Source: Bacillus sp. ZZV12-4809
Lineage (GTDB): Bacteria; Bacillota; Bacilli; Bacillales; Cytobacillaceae
Assembly: GCF_009849585.1 (NCBI RefSeq)
Contig: NZ_VCRN01000013.1
Coordinates: forward strand, 1 to 64,000
Length of the DNA: 64,000 bases
Reading direction: 5' to 3'
Part shown: in pieces, positions 34,907 through 42,819 of the stretch
Numbering within the stretch: position 1 is the stretch's first letter
How the letters are laid out: the number at the start of each line of letters is the position of its first letter
Program-made: the position numbers and the translations under genes
The notes under the pieces: model-generated
Told to the model about the DNA's origin: nothing
Database searches by the model: none
The model's input: only the letters and a program-made list of their open reading frames with translations

Positions 34907-36436
34907 TTGCATTTCGATCATGATCTTCAATCCATGCAGGAAATGCGGAATGCTGTAAAGCGTGCAAAGGAAGCGCAGCTGCAATATATGTCCTTTACGC
35001 AGGATCAGGTTGACGCGATCGTCAAACAAGCCGCAGATGCTGCCTATGCCAAGTCACTTTCCCTTGCCCGTATGGCTGTAGAGGAAACCGGAATGGGCAT
35101 AGTCGAGCATAAAAAAATAAAAAATGAAGTTGGCTCAAAGGCAGTCTATGAGTCTATCAAAGATGAAAAGACAGTAGGCATCATTCGTGTAGACCAGGTA
35201 AATAAAGTAACGGAAATTGCTTATCCTTACGGTGTTATTGCAGGCATCATTCCAACAACTAACCCTACTTCTACAGCCATATTTAAAGCGCTTATTGCGC
35301 TGAAAACAAGAAATGCAATAGTCGTAAGCCCTCATCCAAGGGCAGTGAAATGTACTATTGAAGCATTAAAAATTGTGAATGAAGCAGCTGTACAGGCAGG
35401 TGCACCTGAAGGATTGATTGGCTGGATCTCTAAGCCTTCCATGAGTGCAACAAACGAATTAATGAAGCATCGCGACATCAATCTTATTTTGGCAACAGGA
35501 GGCGGGGGATTGGTCAGGGCGGCGTACAGCTCAGGCAAACCTGCCTATGGAGTAGGGCCCGGTAATGTGCCATGCTATATTGAAAAAACCGCCAAGGTCG
35601 CCCAGTCCGTTAGGATGATTATTGACAGTAAATCATTTGATAATGGAACCATATGCGCTACTGAACAATCAATTGTAGTCGATCGCAACATAAAAGAGAT
35701 GACCATGAGAGAACTCAAAAACAATGGAGCTTATCTCTTAAACAACCGGGAAAAGGCGGCACTGGAAAAAGTTATTTCACCTTCGCCGGGAAAGCTGAAT
35801 CCGGATATCGTCGGCCAGAGTGCTGTTAAAATCGCAAGCATGGCTGGAATTCAAGTCCCTGATGACACAAGAGTTTTAATTGCTGAAGAAACTGGAATAG
35901 GCAAAGACATCCCATTTTCAATTGAAAAATTATCTCCGGTTTTTGCTCTTTATACAGCTGAAAGCTTCCAGGAGGCAAAAGAAATGTGCCTGCAGCTCCT
36001 CAACTTAGGAGGCAGGGGACACAGTCTTTCTCTTCATACAAATAATCATGAAGTGGCAAAGGAATTTGCCCTGGAAATGCCTGTTTCAAGAATGATGGTC
36101 AATACGCTCTCTTCGATTGGGGCTGTTGGAGCAACTACAGGATTGATGCCATCCCTGACTTTGGGATGCGGTTCATTCGGCGGCAACATTACTTCTGATA
36201 ATGTGACTGCACGCCACCTGATCAACATTAAAAGAATGGCTTACGGAACGAAAGAAGTCACCATCCCAAAACCGGCATCAACTTCTTCGATAGCTGAAAA
36301 AGAACAAGCCGGCAGCCGGGATGTTGATCATATTGTCAGTCAAGTGCTGCAGCAAGTATCGCCGGATGGCGAAGTAGATGCAAAGATGATTGTCGACATG
36401 GTTAATCAAGTAATGAAAAAATATCAAACTATCTAA
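34907..36436 (+). CDS. eutE: CoA-acylating acetaldehyde dehydrogenase EutE
   Basis: About 509 residues. It converts acetaldehyde, CoA and NAD to acetyl-CoA inside the compartment. Catalytic Cys is in GTICATEQS; NAD-binding part has IPTTNPTSTAIFKALIALK. After the dehydrogenase domain there is a polar linker (about 455-480) and a final helix DAKMIVDMVNQVMKKYQ, a C-terminal encapsulation peptide. Two starts are possible: GTG 34898 lies 1 nt from AAGGAG, TTG 34907 lies 10 nt from it; I prefer the TTG. Confidence 0.94.
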   Translation: MHFDHDLQSMQEMRNAVKRAKEAQLQYMSFTQDQVDAIVKQAADAAYAKSLSLARMAVEETGMGIVEHKKIKNEVGSKAVYESIKDEKTVGIIRVDQVNKVTEIAYPYGVIAGIIPTTNPTSTAIFKALIALKTRNAIVVSPHPRAVKCTIEALKIVNEAAVQAGAPEGLIGWISKPSMSATNELMKHRDINLILATGGGGLVRAAYSSGKPAYGVGPGNVPCYIEKTAKVAQSVRMIIDSKSFDNGTICATEQSIVVDRNIKEMTMRELKNNGAYLLNNREKAALEKVISPSPGKLNPDIVGQSAVKIASMAGIQVPDDTRVLIAEETGIGKDIPFSIEKLSPVFALYTAESFQEAKEMCLQLLNLGGRGHSLSLHTNNHEVAKEFALEMPVSRMMVNTLSSIGAVGATTGLMPSLTLGCGSFGGNITSDNVTARHLINIKRMAYGTKEVTIPKPASTSSIAEKEQAGSRDVDHIVSQVLQQVSPDGEVDAKMIVDMVNQVMKKYQTI

Positions 36437-36452
36437 TTAGGAGGAAATAAAA

Positions 36453-36746
36453 ATGGCTAGAGAATTAACTGCATTAGGAATGATTGAAACAAAAGGGCTG
36501 GTTGCTTCAGTGGAAGCTGCTGACGCGATGGTTAAGGCAGCGAACGTTCATTTGGTTGGAAAGGTGCATGTTGGGGGCGGAATTGTAACGGTCCTTGTGC
36601 GCGGTGATGTAGGTGCTGTTAAAGCGGCAACAGATGCGGGTGCTGCAGCAGCACAGCGTGTTGGGGAATTGAAATCTGTTCATGTTATTCCTCGTCCTCA
36701 TAACGAATTGGAGAGCATTCTTCCAAAAATCGATATTGAGCTTTAA
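36453..36746 (+). CDS. eutM: Major hexameric shell protein EutM
   Basis: A 97-residue single BMC-domain protein ([48 protein letters not shown]). It tiles the flat shell facets, with small pores for ethanolamine and acetate. Strong TTAGGAGG. A paralogue with a C-terminal tail is at 38357. Confidence 0.95.
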   Translation: MARELTALGMIETKGLVASVEAADAMVKAANVHLVGKVHVGGGIVTVLVRGDVGAVKAATDAGAAAAQRVGELKSVHVIPRPHNELESILPKIDIEL

Positions 36747-36776
36747 TACAGTATTACTAGGTTAGGAGTTTAAACC

Positions 36777-37430
36777 ATGAACGAGCAAGCCCTTCAATCG
36801 ATTGTAGAGGAAATCGTTTCAAAGCTAAAAGATTCCTCAATCCAAGACCATTCCATTCCAATGGCTGTCTCAGCCCGGCACTGTCATATAAGTCAAAAAG
36901 ATTTGGAGATTCTATTTGGTACAGGCTATCAGCTTACAAAAAAAGCGGATTTATCTCAGCCCGGCCAATTCGCTGCTAATGAAACCATAACCATTGCAGG
37001 ACCAAGAGGAAGCCTTGAAAAAGTGCGCATTCTCGGACCTGCCCGTAATATGACTCAGGTAGAAGTCAGCCGTACAGATTCGTTCAAGCTGGGGTTGAAG
37101 CCCCCGCTTCGCGAATCCGGGAATATTGAAGGTTCTTCTCCAGTAACTTTGATTGGACCTAAAGGCAGTCTATACAAAAAAGAGGGTCTGATTATAGCGC
37201 AGGCACACATTCATATGAATCCGGAAGATGCTGAAGTTTTCGGAGTAAAAAATGGGGAATACGTCAAAGTTGAGATTGAGGGAGAACGTCCCATTTCCTT
37301 TGAAAAGGTGTTAATCAGGATTTCACCACGGTATAGACTTGAAATGCATATTGATACGGATGAAGCCAATGCAGGACTGATAGCCGGAAAAACAGCCGGC
37401 AGGTTAGTCAGGCAAGAGGAAAGCTTATGA
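36777..37430 (+). CDS. pduL: PduL-type phosphotransacetylase (EutD role)
   Basis: A 217-residue PduL enzyme that converts acetyl-CoA and phosphate to acetyl phosphate and recycles CoA inside the compartment. Metal-binding histidines are in VSARHCHIS and in AQAHIHMNPEDAE; both beta-barrel repeats carry GP(R/K)GSL.K. Residues 1-19 (NEQALQSIVEEIVSKLKDS) form an encapsulation helix. It replaces the Pta-type EutD of enterics. Its TGA overlaps the ATG of the next gene (ATGA). Confidence 0.93.
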   Translation: MNEQALQSIVEEIVSKLKDSSIQDHSIPMAVSARHCHISQKDLEILFGTGYQLTKKADLSQPGQFAANETITIAGPRGSLEKVRILGPARNMTQVEVSRTDSFKLGLKPPLRESGNIEGSSPVTLIGPKGSLYKKEGLIIAQAHIHMNPEDAEVFGVKNGEYVKVEIEGERPISFEKVLIRISPRYRLEMHIDTDEANAGLIAGKTAGRLVRQEESL

Positions 37431-38101
37431 TAGACCGGCAACTAATAGAACAAATAGTTGAAGAAGTAGTAAAAAGTTTAGCAGGTGCCAAATCTGCCCC
37501 AAATACAGCAATGAAACATAATATTCTTGCAGTCGGGGATCTGGATAGAATCGATCCTGCTATATTACAAGCTTTAGAGAAAGACTGGAATGTACTTCCT
37601 TATGACTTTACTGAAGAAGCACAGCTTCATACCGTTATGAAGGCCGTATTTCTTGATGCTTCACAGGATCTGTTGGTCAAAGGGGCACTGGGCATTTGCG
37701 ACACACCGGAAACCGAGCTTCTCTCAGCCTGTATTATTGATTATGTTCCAGTAACCTTAATTCCCAAACCAAATCTTTATAAAATCCTCAGTGGAGAGAA
37801 GAAAACCAATGGGGAGTATTTTTCAAGTTTAATGGAATATAAGGAAAAGCTCCTAAAGTTCGGGGTGGAAATCAGCAGTCTGGAGGATCTTGCATCGCCT
37901 AAGCCAATTAATACAGCACAGCCAGAAATAAAGAAGCTGATTACACAAAGAGATGTCCAAGAATGCAAGAAGAATGAAATTTTCGCAGATAAACAGACCA
38001 TCATTACTCCTTTAGCACGTGATACAGCACGGGAATTAGGAAAAAGCATCATTGTAATGGATACAAAAGGGGCTGAAAGCGCATGGAAATGGGAATGGTA
38101 G
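37427..38101 (+). CDS. Microcompartment-associated protein of unknown function
   Basis: A 224-residue protein found at this place in Firmicute eut operons; I recall such proteins as a TIGR-type ethanolamine utilization family with no known activity. Residues 1-20 (MIDRQLIEQIVEEVVKSLAG) are an encapsulation-type helix like those of PduL and EutC. The middle has ICDTPETELLSACIIDYVPVTLIP, recalling flavoprotein-like or Rossmann-like folds, and the end has ITPLARDTARELGKSIIV. A luminal cargo role is likely. It overlaps pduL by 4 bp and eutN by 19 bp. Confidence 0.7.
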   Translation: MIDRQLIEQIVEEVVKSLAGAKSAPNTAMKHNILAVGDLDRIDPAILQALEKDWNVLPYDFTEEAQLHTVMKAVFLDASQDLLVKGALGICDTPETELLSACIIDYVPVTLIPKPNLYKILSGEKKTNGEYFSSLMEYKEKLLKFGVEISSLEDLASPKPINTAQPEIKKLITQRDVQECKKNEIFADKQTIITPLARDTARELGKSIIVMDTKGAESAWKWEW

Positions 38102-38355
38102 TCGGCAATGTATGGGCCACAAGAAAAGAGGATGATTTAACAGGTCTGAAATTTTTGGTTGTTGAGCCTCATGGACCTGCAGCAGAAAAATCATTCGTTG
38201 CGGTTGACCGCATTGGAGCAGGTGTCGGTGATCAAGTTCTCGTTACGCGTGGAAGCTCGGCATCAAATATGTCCGGGGATATAAGACTGCCCATTGATGC
38301 ATTGATAATTGGCATTATCGATTCTGTTGATGTTGAAAAGAAAGAGGTGAAATAG
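38083..38355 (+). CDS. eutN: Shell vertex protein EutN
   Basis: A 90-residue EutN/CcmL-type protein (MVVGNVWATRKEDDLTGLKFLVVEP, VDRIGAGVGDQVLVTRGSSA, DALIIGIIDSVDV). It makes pentamers that close the vertices of the shell. Starts inside the preceding gene (19-bp overlap), a sign of translational coupling; ATG 38089 is a possible alternative. Confidence 0.93.
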   Translation: MEMGMVVGNVWATRKEDDLTGLKFLVVEPHGPAAEKSFVAVDRIGAGVGDQVLVTRGSSASNMSGDIRLPIDALIIGIIDSVDVEKKEVK

Positions 38356-38356
38356 T

Positions 38357-38731
38357 ATGGCGAGAGCACTTGGCATGATTGAAACAAGAGGGCTGATTGG
38401 GTCCATTGAAGCAGCAGATGCCATGCTGAAAGCAGCCGATGTTACTTTGGTGAAGCAGGAAAAAGTGGACGCCGCCTTAGTAACGGTTTTGGTTCAGGGG
38501 GATGTCAGCGCTGTTCAGGCTGCAGTAGATGCAGGAAAGGAAGCAGCAGCCAGAGTGGGTGAACTCGTGTCAGCGCATGTTATTCCTCATCCGGATGAAG
38601 ATATCAAGAAAGCTTTATTGGATGACAGAAAACCTAAGGAACTGAAACAAGAACCTCCTCCTGTAAAAAAGGGAGGAAGCAAAAATAAACAGATGCCTGC
38701 TGAGGAACAAGGCAGTGCTGAAGATAAATAG
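38357..38731 (+). CDS. BMC shell protein with charged C-terminal tail (EutM-like)
   Basis: A 124-residue protein. Residues 1-85 are a canonical single BMC domain (LGMIETRGLIGSIEAADAML, LVTVLVQGDVSAVQAAVDAG, HVIPHPDED). It then carries an extra tail of about 35 residues rich in Lys, Pro, Glu and Gln (EPPPVKKGGSKNKQ). The tail is polar and probably disordered, unlike the EutK DNA-binding-type extension. It may face the cytoplasm or bind cargo or nucleic acid. One bp after the eutN stop. Confidence 0.9.
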   Translation: MARALGMIETRGLIGSIEAADAMLKAADVTLVKQEKVDAALVTVLVQGDVSAVQAAVDAGKEAAARVGELVSAHVIPHPDEDIKKALLDDRKPKELKQEPPPVKKGGSKNKQMPAEEQGSAEDK

Positions 38732-38767
38732 AGTACTCCACTGGCAGGATGAAATGGAGGTACAGCC

Positions 38768-39718
38768 ATGACTTTTAAAAGAAGAAAGCTTGCCGTTATC
38801 GGGTCAGGCTTTACGGGTGCGACAGCGGCATTGATGCTCGCCCAAAAGGAATTGGGAGACATCATCTTAGTAGACGTCCCTTCACAGGCAAACCCGACAA
38901 AAGGGAAGGCTCTTGATATGCTTGAAGCTGGACCGGTCCAGCGCTTTAATAGCAATATAACCGGCACTTCAAGCTATGAAGACATTCAAGATGCAGATTT
39001 AGTATTGATTACGGCCGGAATGCCAAGAAAACCGGGGATGAGCCGGGACGATCTTGTCGCTGTAAATGAGAAGATTATGATCGAAGTATCTCAAAATATA
39101 AAAACATACGCACCGGATAGCTATATCATTGTATTAAGCAATCCTGTCGATGCTATGACCTATGTTTGCTATAATACCACTGGTTTCCCGAAGAATCGGG
39201 TAATCGGCCAATCGGGAGTATTGGACACAGCCCGATTTAATACATTTGTGGCGCAAGAGCTGGGTGTTTCCATAGAAGATATTTCAGGTTTTGTCCTGGG
39301 CGGTCATGGAGATGATATGGTTCCGCTCGTCAGGTATTCGTATGCTGGCGGCATTCCGCTGGAGAAAATTCTGCCTGCCGACCGAATCGAAGCGATTGTG
39401 GAAAGAACCAGAAAAGGCGGAGGAGAAATAGTCAATCTGCTTGGCCAGGGAAGCGCCTATTATGCTCCTGCAGCTTCAATGGTTGAAATGGCAGAAGCGA
39501 TACTGAAAGATAAAAAAAGAATACTGCCTTCAATCGCCTATTTGGAAGGTGAGTATGGATACAGTAACATCTATTTGGGAGTACCTGCAATTCTCGGTGG
39601 AAATGGGATAGAAAGTGTCATTGAAATTCCACTGACTGCCGAAGAGAAAAATGGACTGGATCAATCTGTTAAATCTGTACAAAATGTTATGAGCATACTT
39701 GAAACTGCAAAAAAGTAA
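38768..39718 (+). CDS. Malate dehydrogenase-like enzyme in the eut operon
   Basis: A 316-residue LDH/MDH-family protein. NAD motif [10 protein letters not shown] (about 12-21); specificity segment [14 protein letters not shown] carries the Arg pair typical of malate dehydrogenase, not the Gln of lactate dehydrogenase; catalytic His in [10 protein letters not shown]; substrate Arg in the [12 protein letters not shown] region. It reads as malate/oxaloacetate, NAD-linked. It has no encapsulation helix, so it probably acts in the cytosol or at the shell. Last gene before a terminator; GGAGG 8 nt before ATG. Confidence 0.88.
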   Translation: MTFKRRKLAVIGSGFTGATAALMLAQKELGDIILVDVPSQANPTKGKALDMLEAGPVQRFNSNITGTSSYEDIQDADLVLITAGMPRKPGMSRDDLVAVNEKIMIEVSQNIKTYAPDSYIIVLSNPVDAMTYVCYNTTGFPKNRVIGQSGVLDTARFNTFVAQELGVSIEDISGFVLGGHGDDMVPLVRYSYAGGIPLEKILPADRIEAIVERTRKGGGEIVNLLGQGSAYYAPAASMVEMAEAILKDKKRILPSIAYLEGEYGYSNIYLGVPAILGGNGIESVIEIPLTAEEKNGLDQSVKSVQNVMSILETAKK

Positions 39719-39721
39719 GAG

Positions 39722-39764
39722 GGCTGGCTTATGAGGACTGATCTCCTCATTGGTCAGCTTTTTT
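39722..39764 (+). terminator. Terminator of the eutA-mdh operon
   Basis: Long imperfect stem GCTGGCTTATGAGGA with CTCCTCATTGGTCAGC, then TTTTTT, 4 bp past the stop. Confidence 0.88.
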
Positions 39765-39907
39765 GCATGTTGTTTAAATTGTACAAATCCCGGGTACATT
39801 ATAATTAACAAGCTTAGCAGCTGCTAACAAAATTTCCAGTAAATAATGATTTGAATAATCTGAAAACTTCTGTTACAATAGAAAAAAGGTCAAGGGGTTG
39901 ATTACAA

Positions 39908-40099
39908 ATGGAAAAACGTCTACTTAACTCGCCGCAACAGTCTGAGGAAAACGTGTCATTGTTAGCAGAACAAGTCCTGAATCAAGCTCTTAAGGAATAC
40001 CGAATAGAAAAACTGCGCAAAAAAATTGATGATTCTCTCACTAGCCGAAACAAAAAAGAATTCATGCGCCTTACTGAAGAATTAAAGCAAATTTCGTAG
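39908..40099 (+). CDS. IDEAL-domain protein
   Basis: A 63-residue protein consisting of the IDEAL motif region: LAEQVLNQALKEYRIEKL, then R-K-K-I-D-D-S-L (the IDEAL position), then NKKEFMRLTEEL. The domain is a short helical module found in Bacillaceae in YpiB, YozD and at the end of ComK, probably for protein-protein contact. The function of this stand-alone form is not known. A possible -10 (TACAAT at about 39874) and AGGGG RBS precede it; it is followed by a terminator and repeat array 3. Confidence 0.82.
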   Translation: MEKRLLNSPQQSEENVSLLAEQVLNQALKEYRIEKLRKKIDDSLTSRNKKEFMRLTEELKQIS

Positions 40100-40120
40100 C
40101 AATCTCATAATTAAATGTAA

Positions 40121-40157
40121 AAAAGGCAGCCTGTTCGAAAGAATGGGGCTGTCTTTT
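40121..40157 (+). terminator. Terminator of the IDEAL gene
   Basis: AAAAGGCAGCC...GGCTGTCTTTT stem-loop with T-rich end. Confidence 0.85.
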
Positions 40158-40279
40158 GTTGTTTATTGGTCTTTATCAGTCGGATTAGTGCCTAAAACCA
40201 GGTGAGAGCAGGGGAGAAAGGTACTTAAGCGGGTAGTTTCACTACGGAAATCTGGGTAGATCAGATTTTTAATTAGAAG

Positions 40280-41390
40280 GATTAGTGACCAAAATCGGAA
40301 GAGTGCAGAGGAAATGGTAGTTAATAAGAAGGATTGCTTACCAGAATCAGAGCAAGTAGCAAAAAATGGTCGCCATAAACGCTTCATGAAGACCAAAATA
40401 CAAAGCAACCGTAGAAAATGGTCATCATAACAGCGCCATGAAGACAAAAACCCAGAGCAGCCACAGAAAAAGGTCGCCATAAACGTTTCATGAAGACCAA
40501 AATCCAAAGCAGCCGCAGAAAAAGGTCGCCATAAACGCTTCATGAAGACCAAAATCCAAAACAGCCGCAGAAAAAGGTCGCCATTACAGCTCCATGAAGC
40601 CCAAAATCCAAAGCAACAGCAGAAGAAAGTCGCCATAAACGCTTCATGAAGCCCAAAATCCAAAACAGCCCCAGAAAAAGGTCGCCATAAACGCTACATG
40701 AAGACCAAAATCCAAAGCAGCCGCAGAAAACGGTCGCCATAAAGGCTCCATGAAGCCCAAAATCCATAGCAACAACAGAAAAAGGTCGCCATAAACGCTT
40801 CATGAAGCCCAAAATCCAGAGCAACCGCAGAAAAAGGTCGCCATAAACGCTCCATGAAGCCCAAAATCCAAAGCAGCCACAGAAAAAGGTCGCCATAACA
40901 GCTCCTTGAAGCCCAAAATCCATAGCAGCCACAGAAAAAGGTCGCCATAAAAGCTCCATGAAGCCCAAAATCCAGAGCAACCACAGAAAAAGGTCGCCAT
41001 AAACGCTTCATTAAGACCAAAATACAGAGCAGCCCCAGAAAAAGGTCGCCATAACAGCTCCTTGAAGCCCAAAATCCAAAGCATCCCCAGAAAAAGGTCG
41101 CCATAAACGCTTCATGAAGACCAAAATCCAAAGCAGCCACAGAAAAAGGTCGCCATAAAAGCTCCTTGAAGCCCAAAATCCAAAGCAACCACAGAAAATG
41201 GTCGCCATAAACGCTTCATGAAGCACAAAATCCAGAGCAACCCCAGAAAAAGGTCGCCATAAACGCTTCATGAAGCCCAAAATCCAGAGCAACCCCAGAA
41301 AAAGGTCGTCATAAACGCTTCATGAAGCCCAAAATCCAGAGCAACCCCAGAAAAAGGTCATCATAACAGCTCCCCAAAATCCAAGAAACC
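40280..41390. repeat. Tandem array of a 52-bp repeat (array 3)
   Basis: About 20 units with 52-bp period (GGTCGCC at 40472 and 40524, and so on). Key parts are CAGAAAAAGGTCGCCATAAA, the dyad GCTTCATGAAGC, and CCCAAAATCCAAAGCAGCC. At the left edge, decayed units still keep the period (AAATGGT at 40312 and 40364). The unit aligns in the same phase with array 1 (GAAAA.GGTC...CCCAAAA...GC). Open frames on the minus strand with peptides such as WILGFME.LWRPFS appear in all three phases because 52 is not a multiple of 3; these are not genes. Confidence 0.95.
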
Positions 41391-41487
41391 AAAAATACCC
41401 CTCTCTTAACTCAACCACCCCCCGCACAAAATCTTACAAACATAAACATCTCACATCCCCAACCGTTTCACTAAACCGTTCCACATC

Positions 41488-41502
41488 GTTTCAAAACGAA
41501 AC
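41488..41502. promoter_or_regulatory. Upstream activator dyad 1 (candidate enhancer)
   Basis: GTTTCAAAACGAAAC, a perfect GTTTC-N5-GAAAC dyad 53 bp before the sigma-54 -24 box, with further half-sites on both sides (CCGTTTCAC, CTGAAAC). A related 15-mer lies before the second sigma-54 promoter. Likely binding site of the activator encoded at 43616. Confidence 0.6.
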
Positions 41503-41554
41503 ACTGAAACAATCCCCAAATACTTCAAGCCTTAGTACAAAGGGTAATCTCAAA

Positions 41555-41572
41555 TTGGCACAATATTTGCAT
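41555..41572 (+). promoter_or_regulatory. Sigma-54 (SigL) promoter 1
   Basis: TTGGCAC-AATAT-TTGCAT, a near-perfect -24/-12 element with GG and GC 10 bp apart, 51 bp before the aminotransferase start codon. Confidence 0.88.
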
Positions 41573-41622
41573 CTAAGATTTATAAGCAAAAATGAAATAA
41601 GAAGCGCAAAGGGGAGAAAGCG

Positions 41623-42789
41623 ATGTTTGAAGAAAAATTGGATTTAAGATTGCCTGGTCCTGTGCAGGTACCAAAAGAAATACAGCGTGCTATGCTGAGG
41701 AGTTTCGATCATCCCATGATGGATTACCGGAATCCAGCCTTCCAGGATATACTTCAGGAAACGACTGAAAAAGCCAAAATGATCTTCCAGACTGAAAACC
41801 TGGTCATCCCGCTTACCTCAAGCGGAGCGTCTGCTCTTGAAACAGCCATTATTAATACCGTTGGCCCTAATGATACGATCATCCTTTGCGTAGTCGGTTA
41901 TTTTGGGGAGTACTTGCAGGGGATTACGAATCATATCGGCTGCAAAACCGTCAGGGTAGATGCGGAATGGGGAAATATTATCGATCCTGAAGATGTAAGA
42001 AAAGCATTGAAGGAAAATCCGGAGGCAAAAGCGGTTTTTGCAACACATTGTGAAACATCCACTTCTGCAATCAACAATATTAAAGACATTGCGGCCGTTG
42101 TAAAAGAAACAGACGCCCTATTTCTTGTTGATGCGGTGAGCTCGATAGTCGGGACTCCTCTTTATATGGACGAATGGGGCATTGATATAGTGGCAACAGG
42201 AGGGCAGAAAGCGTTAATGCTGCCTCCGGGACTTGCATTGATTACGTTGAGTGAAAAAGCCTGGAATACAGTGAATCATCATCAGTGCCCTTCCTTTTAT
42301 TTTGACCTTAAACTGTACAAAAAAGGCCTTGAATCCGGTGCGGGAACCCCTTATACGCCGAATATATCACTTGTGTGCGGACTGCTTGAGGCATGTAATA
42401 TGATAGAAAAAAGCGGCGGGATTGAATCGGAATATAGAAGGCATGCGGCACTTCGCGATATGACCAGAGCGGGAGTCCGGGCATTGGGGCTTGAATTGCT
42501 GGTGGATGATTCAGCTGCCAGTCCTACGCTTACCGCAGTAAAATTGAAAAATGCTGATGACTTCAGAAAGATGATGCGGGATGAATTCCATATCGCTTTA
42601 GGAGGCGGACTTGGGAAGGTGAAAAATCAGATCTTGCGTCTCGGCCATATGGGGTATACAGATGCGGCAGATATGCTGAAGATGTTCGCAGCAATGGAGC
42701 TTGCTTTAAAGAAAAGCGGATATGAAGTGGAATTAGGGGCGGGAGTTTCCGCGGCACAGCGGCATTGGCTTGAACACCCCGACTGTTGA
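41623..42789 (+). CDS. PLP aminotransferase, alanine/serine-glyoxylate type (PucG-like)
   Basis: A 388-residue class V, fold-type I aminotransferase (GPVQVPKEI start, SGASALETAI, DAVSSIVGTPL; Schiff-base Lys196 in TGGQKALMLPPG). The family takes an amino group from alanine, serine or ureidoglycine and usually gives it to glyoxylate, forming glycine. With the GlcD/GlcF-type oxidase genes downstream it could remove glyoxylate or another 2-oxoacid made from a 2-hydroxyacid. First gene behind sigma-54 promoter 1; good AAAGGGGAG. Confidence 0.88.
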   Translation: MFEEKLDLRLPGPVQVPKEIQRAMLRSFDHPMMDYRNPAFQDILQETTEKAKMIFQTENLVIPLTSSGASALETAIINTVGPNDTIILCVVGYFGEYLQGITNHIGCKTVRVDAEWGNIIDPEDVRKALKENPEAKAVFATHCETSTSAINNIKDIAAVVKETDALFLVDAVSSIVGTPLYMDEWGIDIVATGGQKALMLPPGLALITLSEKAWNTVNHHQCPSFYFDLKLYKKGLESGAGTPYTPNISLVCGLLEACNMIEKSGGIESEYRRHAALRDMTRAGVRALGLELLVDDSAASPTLTAVKLKNADDFRKMMRDEFHIALGGGLGKVKNQILRLGHMGYTDAADMLKMFAAMELALKKSGYEVELGAGVSAAQRHWLEHPDC

Positions 42790-42819
42790 CTAACTTGTTC
42801 CAAGGAGACGTGAGCCAGA

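Noticed and set aside
40163..41292. Several Trp/Phe-rich proteins of 93-166 residues on the minus strand
   Set aside because: All three phases of array 3 are open; the frames overlap each other and are repeat products.
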